A stretch of 64,000 nucleotides of DNA from CF-39 sp035651155. GTDB lineage: Bacteria > Chloroflexota > Limnocylindria > P2-11E. The translations under genes were made by a program, and so were the position numbers. The DNA is taken from positions 1-64,000 of the forward strand of contig DASRGG010000028.1 in the NCBI GenBank assembly GCA_035651155.1. The letters run 5' to 3'. How positions within the stretch are numbered: position 1 is the stretch's first letter; each line of letters begins with the position of its first letter. The notes under the pieces are model-generated. The model was not told the DNA's origin and did not search any database. It saw nothing but the letters and a program-made list of their open reading frames with translations. Positions 32,528-41,125 of the stretch are shown here, one piece after another.

Positions 32528-32540
32528 CTCGGTATTCTAG
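32528..32540. promoter_or_regulatory. Probable bidirectional promoter (CTCGGTATTCTAG), suf operon / DUF84 gene
   Basis: In the 40-base gap between the divergent Rrf2-suf operon and the DUF84 gene, TAGAAT (leftward) and TATTCT (rightward) overlap. All 13 bases are identical to 11144-11156. An AGGAG ribosome site serves the rightward gene. Likely also the site where Rrf2 acts (inference). Confidence 0.5.
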
Positions 32541-32563
32541 TCGCCCCACCATAGGAGCGCCAC

Positions 32564-33103
32564 ATGCCACTTCCGTACACGCGGGCGGCCGTCGGATCCA
32601 CGAATCCGGCCAAGCTCGAGGCGGTCCACCGCGCGCTCGCGCGCCTCGCGCCCGGCTGCGCGGTCGAGGGCGTCGCCGTGCCGAGCGGCGTCGGCGCCCA
32701 GCCGATGGGCGACGCACAGACGCGGGCAGGCGCCTTCGCGCGCGCCCGTGCGGCGCTCACGCGGACGGACGCCGATATCGGCATCGGTCTCGAGGGCGGC
32801 GTGATCTTCGAGGGCGACCTGCCGTGGCTGGTGTCGTGGGTCGCGGTCGTCGATCGAGCGGGAGCCCGCGGGGAGGCGAGCGGGCTCCGGATGCCTCTCC
32901 CCCCGTCGGCGACCGCGGGCCTTCGCGCGGGCGCGGAGCTCGGCGACCTCGTCGACGCGCTGTTCGACGTGCACCTGTCGAAGCAGCGGGCGGGCGCGGT
33001 CGGTCTTTTGACCGAAGGCTTCGTGTCACGGACCGACGCCTTCGCCGACCTGGTCGCGATGGCCTGCGCGCCGTTCCTGCGCCCCGATCTCTACCGGCGC
33101 TGA
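32564..33103 (+). CDS. DUF84 family inosine/xanthosine triphosphatase (YjjX-like)
   Basis: Predicted 179-residue nucleotidase of the DUF84/NTPase_I-T family, which removes non-canonical ITP/XTP. Conserved features are VGSTNPAKLEAV at the N-terminus, GVGAQPMGDAQTRAGAFARA, and GIGLEGGVIFEGD with its acidic metal site, then GAVGLLTEGFVSR. ATG with AGGAG ten bases upstream. It faces the suf operon and shares its promoter region. Confidence 0.88.
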   Translation: MPLPYTRAAVGSTNPAKLEAVHRALARLAPGCAVEGVAVPSGVGAQPMGDAQTRAGAFARARAALTRTDADIGIGLEGGVIFEGDLPWLVSWVAVVDRAGARGEASGLRMPLPPSATAGLRAGAELGDLVDALFDVHLSKQRAGAVGLLTEGFVSRTDAFADLVAMACAPFLRPDLYRR

Positions 33104-33161
33104 ACGCATCCGCCCGCGGGACTCCTCCGTACTCCCTGGCGAGAGTCACAAGGAGGTCCTC

Positions 33162-33569
33162 ATGCGTCTCGCCGTGCGCGTCGCCATCCCTACCGCGATC
33201 GCCGGACTCACGTTCATCGCCTGCGCGAGCACCGCGAGCGCGCCCGCCGCGTCCGCGCCCGCCGCGTCCGCGCCCGCCGCGTCCGCGCCTGCCGCGACGG
33301 AGGCGGCGAAGACGGCGGCCGTCGCGATCAAGGGCTTCGCCTTCGGGCCGGCCTCCCTCACGATCGCGAAGGGGACGAAGGTCACCTTCACCAACAACGA
33401 CACCACGAAGCACACGGTCACCAGCGGCGCTAACCGCACCAAGGATGGAACGTTCGATCAGACCCTCGAGAGCGGCTCCGAGACCACGATCAGCTTCGAC
33501 ACGCCCGGCACGTACGAGTACTTCTGCTCGTTCCACTCGTCGATGAAGGGGACGATCGTCGTCCGGTAA
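33162..33569 (+). CDS. Cupredoxin (plastocyanin-like) lipoprotein
   Basis: Predicted 135-residue exported blue-copper protein. The lipobox FIAC has its Cys at residue 21; residues 26-46 are an Ala/Pro/Ser linker made of APAAS repeats. The cupredoxin domain (~50-135) has all four type 1 copper ligands: H84 in KHTVTS, C122 and H125 in FCSFHSSM, M128. It probably carries electrons outside the membrane, perhaps to the caa3 oxidase. A strong AAGGAGG ribosome site precedes the ATG. Confidence 0.92.
   Translation: MRLAVRVAIPTAIAGLTFIACASTASAPAASAPAASAPAASAPAATEAAKTAAVAIKGFAFGPASLTIAKGTKVTFTNNDTTKHTVTSGANRTKDGTFDQTLESGSETTISFDTPGTYEYFCSFHSSMKGTIVVR
33240..33299 (+). repeat. 15-bp tandem repeat in the cupredoxin linker
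   Basis: Unit GCGCCCGCCGCGTCC occurs three times perfectly (33240-33284) and once degenerately (33285-33299), encoding APAAS units. Copy number can change without breaking the frame, so linker length may vary between strains. Confidence 0.85.
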
Positions 33570-33842
33570 TCAGCTTCCGCGCGGAGCCGCCACCGCGCGC
33601 CGCGGGCGCCAGCGCTCGCCGAGCGCTGCCAGCTCGAGCGCGGTCGGCGGCGTCGGTGGCTTCAGCACCCCCCTCGCCGCGGTCCGCGGCGCGAGATCCC
33701 CGGACGGCCACGCATCCGCCCGGCGGAGTGCCGTGGGCGGGTAGACGTCGGCGCTCGGCGGGCCGATGCCCGTCCGCGCGAGCAGCGCCGCACGGGCGTC
33801 GTCGTCGGGAAGACGCGCGACGCGCTCGGGAACGAGGTCGCC
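33570..33842 (-). pseudogene. Relic of a DNA-3-methyladenine glycosylase II (AlkA-like)
   Basis: The minus-strand frame ending at the TGA at 33570 translates to about 90 residues matching the C-terminal half of HhH-GPD glycosylases: LPDDDARAALLARTGIGPPS, then ADVYPPTALRRADAWPSGDL, then an ERWRPRRAVAA tail. The helix-hairpin-helix (TGIG for PGIG) and the Asp of GDL remain, but the usual Trp in GIGPW is Pro and more prolines break the following helix. No start codon or N-terminal half is present, and the sequence ends within ten residues of the usual C-terminus. Most likely a truncated, decaying gene between the cupredoxin and ABC exporter genes. Confidence 0.7.
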
Positions 33843-33924
33843 TCTCGCGACGCGCCGCCGCCACGCCGATGGAACGCGGTGGGAACACCTCCCGTGAGGC
33901 CACCGGCCGTGCGACGTCAGCGAC

Positions 33925-35808
33925 TCAGGCCGACAGGCCTCCGCCGCCGCGCATGCGCAGGACGCGCCCGCCGGCGGGGACGATCTCGGGCGTGACGATG
34001 GGCGTCACCTTCGCCTCGTCGACGAACCGCCGCGTGTAGAGGCGTTGGTACAGCCCACCGAGCGCCAGGAGCTCCTGGTGCGTGCCTTCCTCGATTATCC
34101 GCCCGCGATCGAGCACGAGGATGCGATGCGCGCGCTCGACGGTCGAGAGCCGGTGCGCGATGACGATCGTCGTCCGTCCGCGCATGAGGCGATCGAGCGC
34201 CTGCTGGACGAGGAACTCGCTCTCGTTGTCGAGGGAGCTGGTGGCTTCGTCGAGCAGGAGGATCGGCGCGTCGCGCAGCAGCGCACGCGCGATGGAGATG
34301 CGCTGCCGCTGCCCGACCGAAAGACGCACGCCACGCTCCCCCACCACCGTATCGAAGCCCTTCGGCAGGCGGCTCACGAACTCGGTGGCGTTCGCCGCGG
34401 CCGCGGCCGCCTCGATCTCCGTCGGCGTCGCGTCGAGCCGGCCGTAACGGATGTTCTCGGAGACGGTGTCGGCGAACAGGATCGGCTCCTGCGGCACGAA
34501 CGCGATCTGCGAGCGCAGCGACCTCACCGTCACGGCACGGAGGTCGTGACCGTCGATGCGGATGGCGCCGTCGGTGGGGTCGTAGAAACGGCCCACGAGA
34601 TTCACGAGCGTCGTCTTCCCCGCGCCCGACGGGCCGACGAGCGCGGTCGTCTCCCCCGGCTGGAAGATGGTCGTGACGCCGTCGAGCACCACGGGGCCGT
34701 CTCCGTAGCGGAAGCGCACGTCGGAGAAGTGGATCTCGCCGCGGACCGCGGGCAGAGGCACGGCGTCGGCGGCGTCGCGCACGTCGGGGACCGCGTCCAG
34801 CAGCGCGAAGATGCGGTCGGCCGCGCCGAACGCGCTTTGGATCTGGCCCCACTGCCCCGCGAGGCCGCCGATGGGTCCCGCGACCATGCCGAGATACAGG
34901 AGGAAGGCCACCAGCTGCCCGGTGGTGAGCTCGCCGTTCGCCACCTCGTGACCGCCGAACCAGAGCACGACGATCGAGGACGCGAAGCCGAGGAAGCCGA
35001 TCAGCGGGAACATGATCGAGGTGATCCGCGCGCGCTCCATGGTCTTCTCGAACATGAAGAGCAGCTTCGCGTGGAAGCGCTCGGCCTCGTACTCCTCACG
35101 CGTGAAGGCCTGCACGACGCGCACCTCCGCGATCGACTCCTGCAGCACGCCCACCGCGTCGGCCTGCGCCTCCTGCGTCGCGCGCGACAGATCGCGGATG
35201 CGTCGGCCGAGGCGCTGTCCCAGGATGCCGATCGGAGGCGCCACGACGAGCGTGAGGAGCGCGAGCTTCCAGTTCATGAGGAAGATCGTCGCGACACCCG
35301 CGACGAGCGTCAGGACCTGACCGAGCACCTGGATGATCGTCTGCGTGATCACGCCGTGGACCAGCGTCGCGTCGCTGGTGATGTGCGACATGAGCTCGCC
35401 CGTCTTGCGCGCGTTGAAGAACGACAGCGAGAGCGACTGCATGTGGCGCACGATCGCCATGCGGAGGTCGAAGATCACACGCTCGCCCGTGTAGGTCATC
35501 ACGAGCTGCCGCAGACCGTCCACGGCGGCCCGGACGAGCAGCACGACGATGAGCCCGATCACGAGGAAGTCGAGGAAGCTCGGATCCTTGAGGCCGACGT
35601 CGATGACGCGCTGCACGACCTGCGGCCAGACGAGCCCGAGGGCGGTCGAGGCGACGAGCAGGAGCGCGGCGAACACGAGGTTCCACTTGTACGGCGCGAC
35701 GAAGAGAAGGAGGCGCCGGTACATCACCAGCGACGGCCGCTTCCCGGGCTGATCGCCGCCGCGGCCGCCCCACATCATGAAGTGCCCGCCCCCGCCGCCC
35801 GTGATCAT
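33925..35808 (-). CDS. ABC exporter, fused membrane and ATPase domains (MsbA/lipid or drug type)
   Basis: Predicted 627-residue half-transporter working as a homodimer. Six helices cover about 40-330, beginning YRRLLLFVAPYKWNLVFAAL. The ATPase domain has Walker A GPSGAGKTT, Q-loop FVPQEP, signature LSVGQRQ, Walker B ILLLDEATSSLD and switch His in IVIAHRLS. The N-terminus is Gly-rich (MITGGGGGHFMMWGGRGG). The substrate may be a lipid, peptide or drug. The ATG at 35808 is used; internal Met codons near 35778 and 35725 are alternatives. It follows the peptide-transport locus by about 50 bases. Confidence 0.9.
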   Translation of the reverse strand: MITGGGGGHFMMWGGRGGDQPGKRPSLVMYRRLLLFVAPYKWNLVFAALLLVASTALGLVWPQVVQRVIDVGLKDPSFLDFLVIGLIVVLLVRAAVDGLRQLVMTYTGERVIFDLRMAIVRHMQSLSLSFFNARKTGELMSHITSDATLVHGVITQTIIQVLGQVLTLVAGVATIFLMNWKLALLTLVVAPPIGILGQRLGRRIRDLSRATQEAQADAVGVLQESIAEVRVVQAFTREEYEAERFHAKLLFMFEKTMERARITSIMFPLIGFLGFASSIVVLWFGGHEVANGELTTGQLVAFLLYLGMVAGPIGGLAGQWGQIQSAFGAADRIFALLDAVPDVRDAADAVPLPAVRGEIHFSDVRFRYGDGPVVLDGVTTIFQPGETTALVGPSGAGKTTLVNLVGRFYDPTDGAIRIDGHDLRAVTVRSLRSQIAFVPQEPILFADTVSENIRYGRLDATPTEIEAAAAAANATEFVSRLPKGFDTVVGERGVRLSVGQRQRISIARALLRDAPILLLDEATSSLDNESEFLVQQALDRLMRGRTTIVIAHRLSTVERAHRILVLDRGRIIEEGTHQELLALGGLYQRLYTRRFVDEAKVTPIVTPEIVPAGGRVLRMRGGGGLSA

Positions 35809-35857
35809 CACAAGAACATCATGGGCCCTCGCGAGCGCATCGCGGGCGGCGGAGCCG

Positions 35858-37408
35858 TCAGCTGCCGAACCACGCGGCCCCGAGATCGCTCGGCCCGACC
35901 GGCTGGACCACGACACCCTGCACCTTCCGCGACAGCCCCGCGAGGCGGCCGGCGTGCAGCAGCGGCACGCGCGAGACGCTCTGCTGCACGAGCTTCGCGA
36001 CCTGCTTGTACAGCTCACCGCGCTTGGACGGATCGGTCTCGCCGCGCGCGCGGCGAAGGAGCTCGAGCGCGATCGGATCGGTCGTCGCGTCGGCCATGAA
36101 ATCGTCGGGGTCCGCTCGATCCGGATCGCGCGCGCCGAGCCAGAGGGGCAGCCGTCCGGCGCGCGCGTCGGCGGCGAACGCGGCGGCGTCCTCGGTCCGG
36201 ACCGTCGCGGTCACGCCGATCTTCGCGAGGTCGGCGGCGATCCCTTCGGCCACGCGCTTGGGATCCGGCAGCGCCGCGGTGGCGTCGGGTGAGTACCACA
36301 GGTCGGTCGCGACGCCGGTCGCATACCCCGCGTCGGCAAGGGCCTTCTTCGCGAGCGCGGCGTCGCTCGGGCTGAATTGGGTGATGGTGTCGTCGTATCC
36401 CAGCAGGCCGGGCGGGAGGAGCTGCGTCGCCGGACGCGCCTCGCCCGCGTACGCGCCCTGCACGATCGCGCCACGGTCGATGGCCATCGCGACGGCGCGA
36501 CGCACGCCGGGATCGTCGAACGGCTTCGCCGACACACCGAAGCCGAGGAACAGCGACGCGAACGCCGGCGACCGCGCGGCCATGACGTTCGGGTCCGAGC
36601 GAAGCGGACGGGCGCTCGCCGGTCCGAGGTCCAGCGCGACGTCGATGCTCGCCGCCTTCAGCGCCCCGACGCGCACGCTCTCGTCACGGACGGGCGTGAA
36701 CGTGATGCCGTCGAGGAACGGGAGGCGCCGGCCGTCGGCGTCGACGCCCCAGTACCCGAGGTTCCTCGTGACCGTGACGCGCTCCCCGGGCCGCCAGCCG
36801 CCCACGTCGACCTTGAACGGCCCGGTGCCCGCCGCGCAGCGGCTCCCGGGCGTGGCCCACGCCGGGCCCTGCCGCACGCACGCCGGGCTGACCATGCCGA
36901 ACGCCGACGAGGCCAGCGTGGCCGCGAACGGCGCGAACGGCTCGCGCAGCGTGAACACCACCGTCAGAGGATCGGACGCGACGACCGTGTCGACGAGCGC
37001 CCCGACGTCGAAATGCGCGAAGGCCCCTGCGCGCTCGAAGTCGAACACGACGGCGGAGGCGTCGAACGGGGTCCCATCGTGGAACCGGACGCCGCCGCGC
37101 AGCGTGAACGTCCAGACGCGCGCGTCGGCGGACGAAGTCCAGCGCACCGCGAGCCTCGGTACGAGACGCAGGCCGCCGGGCCCGAGACCGACGAGGGGCT
37201 CGTAGACCTGTGCCAGGACCGCGAGGGTGTCCGCGTCCGTCGCGGTCCACGGATCGAGCGTCGTGATGTCCGTGGCGAGGGCCACGCGGAGCGTGCCGCC
37301 GCGCGCGATGCGATCGATCGTGGGCGTCGGCGTGCGCTCGACGACGGAGGGGACCGGCGTGCACGCCGCCAGAAGCGCCGCGAGGATGACGAGCGCGCGG
37401 GCGGTCAG
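35858..37408 (-). CDS. Family 5 extracellular solute-binding lipoprotein, probable CTG start
   Basis: Predicted 516-residue peptide/nickel-type binding protein. The mature domain opens with RGGTLRVALATDITTLDPW and has the typical GGVRFHDGTPF and GTGPFKV segments. The frame has no ATG, GTG or TTG near the signal sequence. Translation from CTG at 37408 gives a clean lipoprotein signal (TARALVILAALLAAC, Cys at 16), and this CTG overlaps the upstream permease stop as CTGA, the same layout as the ATGA/GTGA junctions of neighbours. It is the last gene of the dpp-like operon and is divergent from the other binding proteins of the locus. Confidence 0.82.
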   Translation of the reverse strand: MTARALVILAALLAACTPVPSVVERTPTPTIDRIARGGTLRVALATDITTLDPWTATDADTLAVLAQVYEPLVGLGPGGLRLVPRLAVRWTSSADARVWTFTLRGGVRFHDGTPFDASAVVFDFERAGAFAHFDVGALVDTVVASDPLTVVFTLREPFAPFAATLASSAFGMVSPACVRQGPAWATPGSRCAAGTGPFKVDVGGWRPGERVTVTRNLGYWGVDADGRRLPFLDGITFTPVRDESVRVGALKAASIDVALDLGPASARPLRSDPNVMAARSPAFASLFLGFGVSAKPFDDPGVRRAVAMAIDRGAIVQGAYAGEARPATQLLPPGLLGYDDTITQFSPSDAALAKKALADAGYATGVATDLWYSPDATAALPDPKRVAEGIAADLAKIGVTATVRTEDAAAFAADARAGRLPLWLGARDPDRADPDDFMADATTDPIALELLRRARGETDPSKRGELYKQVAKLVQQSVSRVPLLHAGRLAGLSRKVQGVVVQPVGPSDLGAAWFGS

Positions 37409-38346
37409 CGACGTACGCCGATCGAACCCCGCAGGCGAGGATCGAGCGCGTCGCGGAGGCCGTCGCCGATCAGGTACAGGCACAGGACCGTGATGAAGAC
37501 GGCGATACCCGGCGGGTAGATGAGGTACGGCGCCTTGCCCAGGTACTGAGAGGCATTCGTGAGCATGTTCCCCCACGACGGCGTCGGCGGCTGGATGCCG
37601 AAGCCGATGAACGAGATCGCCGATTCCAGGAGGATGAGCTGGCCGACCTCGATCATCGCGAGCACGATCATGAGCGGGAGGATGTTGGGGGCGATGTGGC
37701 GCGCCATGAGCCGCGCCGCCGAGCATCCGACGGTGCGCGCCGCGAGCACGTATTCCCGCTCGCGCAGCGCGATCGTCTGGCCCCTGGCGAAGTTACAGAT
37801 GCCGAGCCATCCGAGGCCGCCGAGCAGGATCGCGAACGGCAATGGCTCGAGCCGCCAGAGCACGCCGATGATGAGCAGCAGGTACAGGATCGGGATGCTG
37901 TTCAGCGTGGTGACGACCCAGACGACCAGGTCGTCCCACGGACCGCGGTAGTAGCCCGCGGTGATGCCGGCGGCGAGCCCGATCACGAAGGCGGTGAATG
38001 CCCCGAAGGCGCCGATGAACAGCGAAACGCGGCCGCCGTAGAGGAGCCGCACGACCTGGCTGCGGCCGAGCTCGTCGGTGCCGAGCCACCTCCAGGGCTC
38101 GTCGAAGCTCGGCTTCTCGTAGCTCGACAGGATGTCCTGTTGCGCGAACGAGCGATGGAAGAATCCGGTCGCCAGCGCGTCCGCCCCAAGCGCGAGGAGC
38201 ACGAGGAGCAGGAGGATGGTGAGGGCGACCATCGTCGTCGTGTCGTGCCGGATCCGCCAGACCGCGTCCGACCAGAGGCCCGCGGACGCGCGGCGCGGCT
38301 CGGTGGCCCGGACGCGCAGCTCCCGCGCGGTGGCGTCGGTAGCCAT
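37405..38346 (-). CDS. ABC peptide permease, DppC/OppC family
   Basis: Predicted 313-residue membrane protein with about six helices; first helix at ~40-60. Family motifs: WLGTDELGRSQVVRLLYGGR after the first external loop, and the coupling loop LREREYVLAARTVGCSAARL. The C-terminal LYLIGDGLRDALDPRLRG is typical. It pairs with the DppB gene upstream, overlapping by one base (TGATG). No ATPase gene follows, so it should use a shared ATPase pair. It closely resembles the permease at 41126-42058. Confidence 0.93.
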   Translation of the reverse strand: MATDATARELRVRATEPRRASAGLWSDAVWRIRHDTTTMVALTILLLLVLLALGADALATGFFHRSFAQQDILSSYEKPSFDEPWRWLGTDELGRSQVVRLLYGGRVSLFIGAFGAFTAFVIGLAAGITAGYYRGPWDDLVVWVVTTLNSIPILYLLLIIGVLWRLEPLPFAILLGGLGWLGICNFARGQTIALREREYVLAARTVGCSAARLMARHIAPNILPLMIVLAMIEVGQLILLESAISFIGFGIQPPTPSWGNMLTNASQYLGKAPYLIYPPGIAVFITVLCLYLIGDGLRDALDPRLRGSIGVRR

Positions 38347-39311
38347 CAGCGCACCTTGATGCGTGGGTCGACCCACGCGTAGGCGATGTCGCGCAGCAGG
38401 TACGAGAGGATGAGCAGCACGCTCGAGATCACCACGGACGCCTGGACGACGGGATAGTCCTTCGAGACGGCCGCTTCGAAGGTGAGGCGTCCGAGGCCGG
38501 GCCAGTTGAACACCCGCTCGATGATGAGCGAGCCGCTGAAGAAGACGAGCAGGATCGTCCCGAACGAGGTCACGACCGGGATGAGCGCGTTGCGCAGCAC
38601 GTGCACCGCGACGACCATCGGCTCTCCGAGGCCCTTGCTTCGCGCGGTCCGCACGTAGTCCTGCGAGATGACCTCCAGCACCTCGGTGCGCAGGATGCGG
38701 GGGAGGTTCGCGATGCCGGCGATGGAGATCACGAGCACCGGACCGAGCAGGTGGACGAACCGGTCCCAGCAGAGCCCGCAATCGACGCCGACGGCGTTCA
38801 TGCTCCCGATCGGGAACCAGCGCAGCTGGACCGCGAGCGTGAGGACGAAGATGAGTCCCAGCCAGAACTGCGGGATGGCGTGCCCGGCGACGCTGAACAC
38901 GCGGATGAAGTGATCCTCCGCGCGGCCGCGCCGCAGGGCCGCGACGACCCCCAGCGGGACGCCGACCGCGACGGTCACGACGAGGGCGGCGAGGGAGATC
39001 TGCAGGCTGTTGGGGATGCGCTCGAGGATGAGCTGGAGCGCTGGCCGGTGGTAGTAGATCGACTGGCCGAAGTCGAGATGCGCGAGCTGCCAGACCCAGA
39101 CGAAGAACTGGACGGGCAGCGGCTGGTCGAGCCCGAGCGCGCGCCGCAGCCCCTCGCGGTCCTCGCTGGTCACCTCGGTGTTGCCGGCGAGCATCAGCTG
39201 GACCGGATCGGACGGGGAGAGGCGCGACAGCAGGAAGGTAAGGACGAGGACGCCGAAGAACGTCGGGATCGCCTGGACGAGACGACGCGCGACGAAACGG
39301 CCCACGGTCAC
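38346..39311 (-). CDS. ABC peptide permease, DppB/OppB family
   Basis: Predicted 321-residue membrane protein with six helices. Motifs include RRLVQAIPTFFGVLVLTFLL at the first helix, LGLDQPLPVQFFVW in the external loop, and the coupling loop ISQDYVRTARSKGL. A GC-rich hairpin separates it from the upstream binding-protein gene. The external loop carries a CGLC pair (VGVDCGLCWDRF) absent from the paralogues in this locus. Confidence 0.93.
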   Translation of the reverse strand: MTVGRFVARRLVQAIPTFFGVLVLTFLLSRLSPSDPVQLMLAGNTEVTSEDREGLRRALGLDQPLPVQFFVWVWQLAHLDFGQSIYYHRPALQLILERIPNSLQISLAALVVTVAVGVPLGVVAALRRGRAEDHFIRVFSVAGHAIPQFWLGLIFVLTLAVQLRWFPIGSMNAVGVDCGLCWDRFVHLLGPVLVISIAGIANLPRILRTEVLEVISQDYVRTARSKGLGEPMVVAVHVLRNALIPVVTSFGTILLVFFSGSLIIERVFNWPGLGRLTFEAAVSKDYPVVQASVVISSVLLILSYLLRDIAYAWVDPRIKVR

Positions 39312-39324
39312 TCCTGACGAGCGT

Positions 39325-39357
39325 GACCCCGGGCGAGGGCCAGCCCCGCCCGGGGTC
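39325..39357 (-). terminator. Hairpin between binding-protein and permease genes
   Basis: GACCCCGGGCG (39325-39335) and CGCCCGGGGTC (39347-39357) form a perfect 11-bp stem with an 11-base loop, between the binding-protein stop (39377) and the DppB start (39311). Probably a partial terminator or mRNA-stabilising hairpin that raises binding-protein output over permease. Confidence 0.6.
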
Positions 39358-39376
39358 GCGCGATTCGGCTAGCGGA

Positions 39377-41086
39377 CTACTTCTTGAGCCACCACTTCTC
39401 GGCATTCCAGATGGTGCTGTACGTGTTCGGATCGAAGTTCTGCAGCTGCTTGCTCGCGAACGCGAGTGTGTCCTGCGAGTACAGGAAGGTGTAGGGCGCG
39501 TCCTGGTTGAGCGCCAGGTCAACGGTGTGGTTGGCCTTCTTCCGCGCGTCCTGGCTGCAGTCGGGACCGTTGCGGTTGTCCTCGAGGGCTTTGTCGACGG
39601 CAGGGTTGACGTACCCGACGTTGTTGAACTGACCCTTGCCCTGCTGGCTCGAGTGCCAGATCGAGAATGGGTCGGGGTCGGCGCCGAGCGACCAGCCGAG
39701 GATGAAGCCCTCGAAGTCCGTACCGGGGTCGGTGCGGTCGAGGAGCGCGTTGAACGACTCCAGCAGGGGATCGATCTGGATGCCGATCTGCTTGTACTGG
39801 TCCTGCGCGAACTGGAGGATCGTCTCGCGCGCGTTGTTGCCCTGGTTCGTCTCGATGCGCATCTTCATCGGTTGGCCGTCGGTCCACCGATAGATGCCGT
39901 CCGGGCCCATCTTCGCACCGGCCTTCTCGAGGAGCGACTTCGCTTTCGCGACGTCGTAGGTGTACTGCGTCAGGCCGGTGGGGTCGTACGCCCACGACAC
40001 GGGCGGGTTGTGCGCGTAGACCTGCGTGCCGAGGCCGAACACGATCTTCTTCATGATCGCGTCGACATTGATGCCGTACCACAGCGCCTGGCGCACGTCC
40101 TTGTTCGCGAGCCACGGCGCCTTCGCCGCCTTCGCGTTCCAGCCGATGTAGTTGTAGCTGGACGACTTGTAGCGATAGCCCTTGAGCGCGTCGACCTTGG
40201 AGACCTCGTCGTAGTCCTTCGCCTCGACGCCGGCGTAGGTGACCTCGCCCGTGACGAGCGCGTTCTTCACGGCCGTCGCGTCGGCGTAAACCTTCACGAC
40301 GAGCTCGTCGATGAGCGGCGCGCCGCGGAAGTACTTGTCGTTCTTGGTCATCGTGACCTGCACGCCCGGCTTGAACTCCTTGAAGACGAAGGGGCCCATC
40401 GAGACGGGCGGGTTCATGTTCAGGTCGACGTCGTCGATGTTCTTTGTCGCGTCGGTGCTCTTGTTGTCCCATTTCGGCTTGAAGAACTTGCTCGGCAGGA
40501 TGCCGCCGGCGCCGGCACCGCCCATCGCCGCCGTCGCGGGGCAGAACACCTTGGTGAACTGGATGGTGATGGTCTTGCCGCCGTTGCTCACCTGGATGCC
40601 CTTGATCTCGTCGGCCTTGCCTTCCTTGTAGTCCTGAGCGCCGACGACGTTCGCGAACGTGCTCTGCCGCGTGGTCTTCTTGCTGCGCATGACGGCTTCG
40701 GCGGTGTACTTGTAGTCGTCGCCTGTGAACGGCGATCCGTCGCTCCAGACGAGGTTGTCGCGGAGCGTGTAGGTGAGCGTGAGACCGTCCTTCGAGAGCT
40801 CGATCTTCTCCGCGAGGTTGCCCTCGGTCTGTCCGGTCTTGGAGTTCGCCCGCGTGAGGCCTAGGTAGAACCACTGCCAGATCGCGCTCGACTGCGTGTC
40901 GGTCGAGATCACCGGCTGCATCGTCTTGGGGTCTCCGGTCGCGCTGAGCACGAGCCGTCCGCCAGGTTGCGGCTGCTCCGCTGCCGATGCGGCCGAACTG
41001 CCGCTGGGAATCGTGCCGGTCGGCGCCTGCGTGCACGAGACGGCGACCATGAGCGCGACGCCGAGGATCGCGGAGAATCTGCGCAT
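39377..41086 (-). CDS. Family 5 extracellular solute-binding lipoprotein (peptide ABC transporter)
   Basis: Predicted 569-residue lipoprotein; lipobox AVSC with Cys at 18, then a Ser/Ala linker. The mature domain begins QPGGRLVLSATGDPKTMQPV and has VWSDGSPFTGDDYKY and MGPFVFKEF. It belongs to a set of three close paralogues in this locus (with 43074-44825 and 45016-46716) that share a DYK/DFK-type 'EGK..xIxGI' segment and two Cys in the mature part (VFCPA and DCSQDARKK), likely a disulfide. It is followed by a hairpin, then its DppB and DppC genes. Confidence 0.93.
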   Translation of the reverse strand: MRRFSAILGVALMVAVSCTQAPTGTIPSGSSAASAAEQPQPGGRLVLSATGDPKTMQPVISTDTQSSAIWQWFYLGLTRANSKTGQTEGNLAEKIELSKDGLTLTYTLRDNLVWSDGSPFTGDDYKYTAEAVMRSKKTTRQSTFANVVGAQDYKEGKADEIKGIQVSNGGKTITIQFTKVFCPATAAMGGAGAGGILPSKFFKPKWDNKSTDATKNIDDVDLNMNPPVSMGPFVFKEFKPGVQVTMTKNDKYFRGAPLIDELVVKVYADATAVKNALVTGEVTYAGVEAKDYDEVSKVDALKGYRYKSSSYNYIGWNAKAAKAPWLANKDVRQALWYGINVDAIMKKIVFGLGTQVYAHNPPVSWAYDPTGLTQYTYDVAKAKSLLEKAGAKMGPDGIYRWTDGQPMKMRIETNQGNNARETILQFAQDQYKQIGIQIDPLLESFNALLDRTDPGTDFEGFILGWSLGADPDPFSIWHSSQQGKGQFNNVGYVNPAVDKALEDNRNGPDCSQDARKKANHTVDLALNQDAPYTFLYSQDTLAFASKQLQNFDPNTYSTIWNAEKWWLKK

Positions 41087-41125
41087 GTGCCCCCTCCTGC
41101 GTTTCTTTGCACGTAGCGTGATCGC

